NCBI RefSeq assembly: GCF_026151205.1
Contig: NC_087084.1
Location: forward strand, 7,985,394 to 8,049,393
Direction: 5' to 3'
Length of the DNA stretch: 64,000 nt
Source of the DNA: Bolinopsis microptera
Lineage: Eukaryota > Ctenophora > Tentaculata > Lobata > Bolinopsidae
The translations under genes and the position numbers were made by a program. How positions within the stretch are numbered: the first letter of the stretch is position 1; each line of letters starts with the position of its first letter. The notes under the pieces are model-generated. The model was not told the DNA's origin, made no database searches, and saw only the letters and a program-made list of their open reading frames with translations. Below, piece by piece: positions 56,122 to 64,000 of the stretch.

Positions 56122-56320
56122 AGTAATCTTCGCTGCAGGGCTAGTGTTAATTGATAATTGTCTCAAATTACCTCGTCGGAAAATAAAATCAGAAATGGTA
56201 GCAATACTCTTGGCCCCGAAGCTGTCATTACTTTTTGGTCAAAGTAGAACCAGCAAATTCCTTAATAAATTCTGATAATTGTTAATATCGGTTTATCGCA
56301 CAATATTGATATGACTACTG

Positions 56321-56447
56321 GTGGAGAGGTGAAACATATTGGTTTTGACACGTGACAGAGATTAACCAATCAGATTCCAGAATTAACCAATCAAAGCCCA
56401 GAATTATTGTCATGTGTCGAACAAATATTGTTCACCTCCCCGCCAGT
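56321..56447. repeat. Second copy of the CACGTG-armed palindrome
   Basis: GGAGAGGTGAAACATATTGG followed by ACACGTGACAGAGATT and two CCAATCA words matches the element at 17,321-17,437, mirrored. The two copies lie on either side of the helicase array. Confidence 0.65.
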
Positions 56448-56615
56448 ATCCTCATCTAATATATCTAGTTATCAATATAAAACCTAAACGACTGACCAAA
56501 GGAAACGGACAATATTTTAGAACATTCTTATTTTCTGATAACATAAGTTAATTTGCTGTTATCAATCACCTGCTGTAGTGTTATGTTTCATTTAGTACGT
56601 GGAAAACACAGTATG

Positions 56616-57891
56616 GGGGGGGGGGGGGGGGGGGGAACCATATTAAAGTATATTAAAGTATATCCCCGGGTCAAAATCGGAAAAAATCCAACATTTTAAT
56701 ATACTTTAATATACCTACAATTAGAAGATTTATATTCTTCGTTAAGATTTACATGATGAACTATATTTTTCACTCAGATTCGCAAGATAAGCCTGTTTTA
56801 GGACTAGTACATGAATTTCCATCCAGATTGGTCAAAAATTGGCTGAGCTATGAGCTTAAAAGAAGAAATGCGGCCGCTTTTCTTTTGTGGATGGCCGCTC
56901 AATTTCCCGATCCGTGATGGCGTATTTTTCATATTCCGTACAAGTACAACCTGGGGACGGCCCAGTCTTTACTGTTTATATAAACATGCAAATATGGCGA
57001 AGTGACATGCGGACTGCCGAGCGCCGCCCAGTTAATATAATTATATATTGAATTTGAAAATCGTGTATACTTCTATGTAACCATATGTTTATTGTTTATG
57101 CAACCTGACACGGATCTGTGCAAAATAGTAATACTAACTCAAAATAATAATAATATGCTATCAATTAGTGCCTAGTGGGATACGCACATGATGAAATTAA
57201 TAATGTACTTGGTTGGTTCAGCGCCGCGCGCCAACAATTATAATTAAGATTATCACGCAAAATAACTTTGCGCAGGTAGTCACGTGGGCGATAACAGTGC
57301 TCGCAGGCACGTACGGCGGTCGCACGCTTGCAGGCACGGTCGCAAAGCTACCATATAAAAAAAACCTCGATCGCTAACCCTTGTCCTTGACTCTTTTGTG
57401 CCTTCAGCATCTTTGAGTCATGGATCGGGAAAAAATATGCCCATATTTGGGCATACACTTTTGCCCAAATTCGCTTTTGCCCAAATTCGATAAAATTTCA
57501 ATATTTTTTAATGAGACTAACTCTATGTGAAAGATATAATTCAGTGTTTGTTGAATATAGTGGATACTAAGTAAAAAGACCTCCATGAACAAAATTGGGC
57601 AAATTGCACATAATATCTCGGTTCGGAATACTAGCCAAAATGACTTCGTTAAAATTAAAATAACTCGATCAGTTTTCAATATTTTTTCATGAACTTTTTG
57701 GAATCGATTAAGAATTGCATTTCAAGCTTATTTTGGGCAACAATTTTTGATGTAGGCCTCCAAGGAGATAGGGATATATTAAAGTATATTGTAGGTATAT
57801 TAAAGTATATTAAAGTATATCCACGGGTCAAAATCGGGAAAAATCCTACATTTTAATATACTTTAATATGGTTGGCCCCCCCCCCCCCCCC
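56616..57891. mobile_element. TIR element with poly(G)/poly(C) ends
   Basis: A G run (from 56,616) followed by AACCATATTAAAGTATATT is mirrored by AATATACTTTAATATGGTT and a C run (to 57,891). AGTATG occurs on both outer sides (56,610-56,615 and 57,892-57,897), a possible 6-bp duplication. Subterminal sequence is dense in TATTAAAGTATA. The interior carries GC-rich phrases shared with 2,900-3,130. No transposase frame was seen. Confidence 0.75.
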
Positions 57892-58157
57892 AGTATGTTT
57901 GTAGAAAAAATAGCCGTTAGAATTAAATTAAATGATAATATATTGGAACCAAGATCCGCTTTATTTGAACCGGAGATTTCCGGTACTTTATTTTTTAAAC
58001 CCATGACCAGTCTTCGGTAATTTCACTTACGTGTCAGTTATCATAAACAGTATCTACTCAAATAAACTGATTTACCGCTGAGTTTGGGAAACAGAGGCAG
58101 CCGTGGAAAATCGGAGTTTGCAGTGAATCATGATTTTTACTGTACCCTCTTTTTCAG

Positions 58158-58211
58158 GTTTCTCGCAATACAATTAACGGAACGTGTATGGTCTGCTACA
58201 CGACTAACCTT
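58158..58211 (+). CDS. ARIH1-like: Ariadne-type RBR E3 ligase, exon 5 (start of RING1)
   Basis: A strong acceptor (CTCTTTTTCAG) opens 18 codons in phase 0, VSRNTINGTCMVCYTTNL, followed by the donor GTGAGT. CMVC is the first CxxC zinc pair of RING1. ARIH1 has an asparagine/threonine-arginine linker and CQIC-Y-LN at the same place. Joining to exon 4 keeps the phase and gives a linker length close to ARIH1. This implies a roughly 39-kb intron containing the whole antisense array. Remaining RING1-IBR-RING2 exons were not found before 64,000. The sequence beyond 58.7 kb is of doubtful integrity. Confidence 0.82.
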
Positions 58212-58704
58212 GTGAGTAGTAATTAACATATTATACATCATAATTACATATATATATATATCATCATAATCGTATATAATTTAATTTGATAATAATTGTC
58301 CTAGTGCTTCCTAATTATTGAAATTAAAATGCTTTTAAAAACACTACACAGAAAAAACCGTACCAATCTTATAATCTTGCATTAAAAATCCCAGCTTTGC
58401 AAGATTCATGAATCATGCCAATAATCTAGAACTTTACACAAAAATGTACGCTATAAATTTATTTATAATGGAGAGGTCCTCTCCTAGCCTGGGGTGAGCC
58501 ATATTAGTTTTTTAACGTGATATTGGCTCTTCCTCCCCCCTCTTCATCAGTATCCACAACTATGGACAATGTATTACGAGGTACAACACACCCAAATACC
58601 AATGGCGAAAATCAAAAATAACTTCTTACAATGCCCTACTCATTACTCAATCATATTTAACTAAATCTAATACTCTAATAACATTTGTTGACAATTTAAA
58701 ATGT
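58212..58704. other. Short stretch after exon 5
   Basis: AT-rich sequence with a (TA)n stretch near 58,247-58,260. No further RING exon was recognised. Confidence 0.4.
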
Positions 58705-61700
58705 ACTCATCTCGTGGAACCATAAGTGCCACAATAAAATGTTGTCCTGTAGAAAGGTGATATCTGAGGATTATCATCGCAAGAGTAGTCTACATGGATA
58801 GCTCAAGATTCTGTGAAGTAAGATATCATTAACAACTTCACACTTTAAAATAAAATGTATTAACTGAACCAAATTAATTAATTAATGAGGGATTTAAATA
58901 TCTTGTGATTAAACACGGTATTTCATCGGTAAATTTTCAAACCGTCCAAGATAATTCACGAGCACTGGCAATACCATGATCTTAGAAAGTAGTTCTCTGG
59001 TTTGTCTGAATGGGGTGCTGCAACGTCATTAAATGTCCAATTAATCAATTATTGTCCAATTAAAGGTCAATTAATGTCAATTAATGTCAATTAATGTCAA
59101 TGTCAGTTTGCAAAATTTTGGAATACTACCATAAATTTGACACGATATTTTTCGACCATAGATTATGGAGTTCTACCATATTTTTGCACATTAGAACGTT
59201 TATATCATCAAGTATTCACTACTACTATCACAATGGAAATGTAAATGTGAATAAAATTCAGATCATTAAACAATAAAACTAAAATAATATACGGGTTTTC
59301 CGAAATTTAATTTTTCTTAATGGGCTTGTCATCCAAGGCGTGGTTCTCAACATCATCAGAACTTAAAACCACATTAATCGAAATGCCTTCATGCACTTAT
59401 ATTTGAATAACGAATTCTTAAACAGCTAACATTACTCCTTCTACGAAAAAAAGCCGATTCTATATATTTTACGCTGTATAAGAAACCCGAATTTTTTTTA
59501 AAAATTTTAAAAAAGGGGGACCACCTCGTGGCCGTGGGTACCGAAGATGGAAGAGTTGGAAGCTGAAATTATTTTGGGTGGTTCTTTTGAACAAAGGATC
59601 AACAGATAAAAACATACTCATAATTATTCAAGGACAGTTTGTTTTTTTTGAACGATCTAACTACATAGAAGCAAAGACGTGAATATCTTGAATATTTTTC
59701 GATTAATGATAATCTCAAATTACAAGACAAATTTAATTTCAACTTAATGTCAATAATGTCATTAATGTCAATGTCAGTTTGGGGTTTTTATGGAATACTG
59801 ACATTAATTGTCTTGCATCACCCACCCCCCTGAAACTGGAATGTGAATTAGTTATACCGGACTGAGCCGTGTTACAATGAGTGAGTGTAACTTCGTCATT
59901 TCTCTTTGTGCACTTCCTGTGTTTTCGAGAGGTAAAATTCTTACGTGTGGTTGTACTGCGATAGAGTAACAGCAACATATAATAGCGATATATGTGCGAC
60001 AATGTCGGCTACCTAGCGATTCAATGTCGCTATATTGAGACGAATTCAATATCTAACGTTGTTAAGTTATGTGGATATAAAAATGTAGTTTTGGCTAAAA
60101 CTCTAACTCAGCACATCCTTTTTACGCGAAAAGGTTCTTTCATCCACTCGGTTCAGCGCTAACTGTCCGTACTGCATCTCGTCTGATGTTGTCAACACCA
60201 GTCAAGCAACAGCATCCTCTAGTTCAATTACTGAGTTTACATTTTCTGTCATTTCTCTTTGTGCCACTCTTGTGTTTCGTGAGGTATATTTCTTCGTGTT
60301 ATTTGATTAGCTACGTGAAAAGTTAGTGATAACTTATCGTAGTTTTATAAAGATCTACGTAAATAAGATATTTTTAAAGTTGGCCTTTTATTTGCCCGTT
60401 TCTTTTTCACTTTGGGACCTAGTTCCATTTAGTACCTATCAATAATGGGTGACCCCTAAGACATTGACAGTGTTTGGCAAGTGGTAAATCCGGGAGTCCT
60501 TTACGACCAGGTTGTATCAAAAAGAGTTCCCTAAAACTCTATTTACTGATACTTGATGGTGAAGCTTCAAGTAGTGGTCATGCCTCAGTATTTATTTTTA
60601 CATTTGGTTTACGACAAGGTTTAATTGTGACTAAAAGTAACTTAACATGTGCACTACAGTGAGGATTGCTATTACCAGGAAGAAACACAGTGACGAGAAA
60701 TACCTGCAGAAAGGAAATGAGATATTAAAACCTTCTGTTCAACTGGAGCAAACATCCCATCTAGTGACACCAGAGCTCCTCCAACACAAGTATGATAGGA
60801 ACCTTTACCCTGGAGATCAGCCCGGTATGTATTTTGAAAACGACAAGAAATCAGCAACTCAACTACGAGGCTGAGGTTATTGTATAACAGAGCTATGGAG
60901 AAACTGAGTGGTGGAGATATATTGTTCTTCATAGGTTTGAATATACTCATTTCCATATTATCTGGGAGATGTAACCCTTGTTAAAACAAAATGTACAGAG
61001 TGTAAGAGAGAGGCAACTAACCGAGAAGCGAGTGCGACTTTAGTACACCCAAATTGCTTTGTAAGTATGAGTGAAAATATGGTCCATATCAGGAATCAAT
61101 CAGACACTGGTTGAACAATAATCAAGCATTCGCAGCGTTGGCCAAAACTTTCCGAGAATCATTGGACCAGAGAACAAGATGGTACAATTTGTATAAGAGA
61201 TTTTGTAAACGGTTAACAGTTCCCAGTTTAACCATTTACCCCAACTTGAAAGAGCAACCAAGAAGAATTCGATAACAGAGATAAACTTTCGAGTCAATAA
61301 TGTTTCAAGAAGATTTAGAAGATTTTAGTGATTGGTGGAAAGACAATGTAAGTGAATCTAGTCTGGATGAGCCTTTGCTCTGAGTTTCGCACTCAAACTG
61401 AAGATGTTAGGAACTTATTATTAAGCGATATGTGTACAGACACGACGATTTGTTATAAGTCCCAAATGTAGTTTTATGGGTAAGTTAAAGTAAATATTGG
61501 CGAGCAAACTGCGTTCAGTAAGATTTACCTTCAGGAGCAATAACCCGAAGTCATTCCCATCACCCAAGATATACAAGGACTTTTTAGGAATTAGACAACT
61601 GACTAAACAACAGTACGACGTGATAAATTCAAATGAAAGTTCTTTGTGGATCAATGGACCCCTGGAGCCGGTAAAAAACTGTTGTACTACTACCAAGATA

Positions 61701-64000
61701 CTACAACTAGCATTTGTCAAGTGAGGAACAAACAAAATAGTGCTATTTCTGTGAAATTGGGTACACAGTATAAGTCATGACAATCCCCAGAGCATCTACA
61801 TATGCCGCTAGAAAAAGCAGGTGTTTAGCACGTTTTTGCTGTTGCTACAGAATTAATGTTGGAACAAACCATTCCTCTGAAAGCTATCTATATACCCTCG
61901 ATAGAGAATGATTGAATGAACCTGGGTTATGAATTCTACTATCGTAGAATAAGAGACTATCTTAATGACAATCAGGTGTCAAATAAATCTAAGTGCGTGT
62001 GATGCTAAAAACAGGGAGGATCAAAAGTATGGAAAATGAGCCCTAATATCCCTTTATAACGCTTATTTCAAGGAAAGAATTCACGTGTTTTTTGCACGAT
62101 AATCAAGGAAACGTTCAGGTGGGAGCAAGCGTACGAAATTAAAGACTTGAGACTTAAAGCAGTGTTAGAACTGTCCCATGTTTCTTTGTCACTTTGGATC
62201 TCATGTGACCCGTTTCAAAGTCAAATTTATAATCTGAGAGGAAGGTAAGGTTTTCGCCGATGACTCCTAGACAAGCAAGACTTTTTAGCGACGAATAATC
62301 ATCTACACAGCTTGTAAGTCTATCAAAGAACTTGAGAAATACCTCTGATTTGTCGATAATATTGTCATTCCATTCGAGAACATATCATTGAGCAGGACAC
62401 ATTGTATCAACGTTTAGAAAATGTTTCGCAATTATACAAACCCAAGACACTACAATACATGAGCCAAAAATTATCGTACATGTTCTGCAGAAGATTAATG
62501 AAAACTTAATATAATCCGATTTTGACAAAAATTTAATGAATTAAATGTTTTTGATGAGATGATCGATGATAATGATGTAGGTATTCTTTATACTCTTGTA
62601 ATAAGGAAACAGGAATTTAGATTTAAAGCCATTGGTGGATGGGATATTATTTTCAAGATATTACACGAAGATGGTGTTATCGACATATTCCCAAGAATGG
62701 CCTGCAGTATAGCATTGCAGAATTAGTTGATCTTACACCTTGATTTTCAAAAATAAAATTAAAGAGTTTTCAATCGATACAGAACATTTATATCTTGGCC
62801 ATGTCACGAGCAAGAGGTAAGTGCACAGATAATTATGTTTCCTGAAAAGGGAATATCGTGAGGATTATCATCGCATGAAAAGTCTACTTATAAGCTTCAA
62901 AATTTTGCTGAAGTAAGATGTCATTAACACTTCAAGACTTGAAAATACAATTTATTAACTGAACCAGATTAATTATAATTTCGTAATCCCAAATATTTTG
63001 TGAATAAACATCATCACGTCATGATAAATTTGAAAAGTGTAAGCTGAAGTTGTACTGCTTATATTTGGTTGTAATTTGATGATAATTCTAATAAAAGTAA
63101 ATGTATGTGATTTTATATAAGCCTGATATTTAGACGATTCCTTTCAAATTAATTTTAAAACTTTGTCACCCATTTGGATTTATGTATAGTGACCATTGTT
63201 CGTTTAACAAAATATTAGTTATGTGGTAAAAATTGCATTATACTGTTTAATATTTATTATGTGTACAACTGCTTATAATTATCACGTTTTCAACATCTAA
63301 AATTAAATATCCGGCGAAATCCGTTCAGCCCTGGTCCGGTGTAAAAGCTGCCGTAAATTCAACCGAAATATCAAACCGTCCAGAGATCATACACGAGCAC
63401 TGCAATACATGATAGAAGAGTATGTTGTTGTCATCTCCATTATGAGGGGGAGGGGTTTCGAGAAACAATACATATTTTTGCAGTAGGCAGGCTTTGTCCT
63501 ACCCGGCGCCACCCCAACGCCTAGCTCACCAGAGCGCCTAGTTTGTTGTGAAATTGACGTTAACAGTTTGACCCGTTTAATCAATTAACCTTTTAGAAAG
63601 CTCGTAAATTACAGATTCTTAATATTTGTTGCTCAAATCTTAAGTCAATGAGTTTTCTATAGGCCAGTCAATCGTCTCCACGCCCACATATCTGTTATCT
63701 AACTATATATAAATGCGAGACTATATATATATATATATATATATCTGTGCCATTTTACTGACACACGCCATCAACGTTAACGTGACGTTCTGCAAAAACC
63801 GTAAAAAGATAACAAACCTGAAACTTTTTATGACTGGGTCAAATAACTTTAATGGCCTAACCATCAGCATGAACAAATAGAAAAATTGGCCAAGAATAAT
63901 ATTTTAGAGCCCAAAATTTGGACCCGCAAGTGGTGTCCAAAAACGCCAATTTAAATAGGTACTAATCATTTTAGGTCTCTTGAGTCCTTGGCACCGTTTA
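58705..64000. repeat. Inverted, error-rich copy of about 29.7-35.0 kb
   Basis: Read in reverse complement, this block follows the same order as 29,700-35,020. It has the end of copy 4, the TTGACATTAAT element (59,005-59,830 here), block R, copy 3 and the (TA)n-containing spacer (63,725-63,745 here). Differences are frequent single-base insertions, deletions and substitutions, distributed over coding and non-coding parts alike. Tandem copies elsewhere differ mostly by substitutions. Confidence 0.9.
60671..62926 (+). pseudogene. NERD nuclease-helicase copy 8, shredded duplicate of copy 3
   Basis: This is a full-length inverted counterpart of copy 3. It shares copy-3-specific features, such as the CATGTGCACTACAGTGAGGA leader, the long variable segment (ELMWNKP region) and the RCH-type end (AAGATGTCATTAA). 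The conserved ATG is changed to ATT, and dozens of one-base indels destroy every frame. The longest readable pieces are about 75-100 codons. It is either a sequencing or assembly artefact (uncorrected read) or a heavily degraded duplicate. Confidence 0.88.

Noticed and set aside
60474-60874. Short plus-strand frames at the right end
   Set aside because: They lie in the inverted, indel-rich copy of spacer 3-4 and helicase copy 3. They are broken pieces and not separate genes.

Overview
This is a eukaryotic, almost certainly animal, genomic window. It is AT-rich, has spliced genes with GT-AG junctions, and carries non-LTR retrotransposons, a Penelope-like element, a Copia-type LTR element and many terminal-inverted-repeat (TIR) DNA elements. 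The transposon mix and an ARIH1/ariadne-type gene suggest a marine or other invertebrate. I cannot name the species or phylum from sequence alone.

Layout. Bases 1-11,250 are repeat territory. They hold a cluster of perfect CRE sites, a (TTAC)n tract inside an inverted repeat, LINE fragments, a hAT-type MITE with an 8-bp target duplication, a nearly full-length LINE (EEP endonuclease + reverse transcriptase, 6.35-9.41 kb), and a Tc1/mariner-type MITE interrupted by a 1.27-kb Copia-derived miniature LTR element. Bases 12.87-13.96 kb (- strand) hold at least three in-phase exons of an unrecognised host gene. Exons of an ariadne-type RBR ubiquitin ligase gene start on the + strand at 17,614. Four exons lie between 17.6 and 18.9 kb. 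The next in-phase exon I can find, carrying the first RING1 cysteines, is at 58,158.

Between those two exons, on the opposite strand, lies the main feature of the window: a tandem array of seven copies of a roughly 730-750-residue protein. It joins an N-terminal NERD-type PD-(D/E)xK nuclease-like domain to a superfamily-1-type helicase/ATPase. Three copies are open end to end (ATG starts near 33,081, 41,696 and 51,778). Two carry a single nonsense codon, and two carry frameshifts. Copies differ mainly in two segments of the helicase half and look like mosaics of each other. Spacers are built from shared repeat blocks plus nested transposons. Several of these have exact target duplications and matching empty sites in sister units.

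From about 58.7 kb to the end, the sequence is an inverted, indel-riddled copy of about 29.7-35.0 kb, including helicase copy 3. Its error pattern resembles uncorrected long-read sequence more than an aged duplication, so this end should be treated as a possible assembly artefact.

How it fits together: an ubiquitin-ligase gene appears to host, inside one roughly 39-kb intron, an antisense expanding and decaying family of nuclease-helicases. Nuclease-helicase fusions are associated with nucleic-acid defence in bacteria. A defence role here is inference only.
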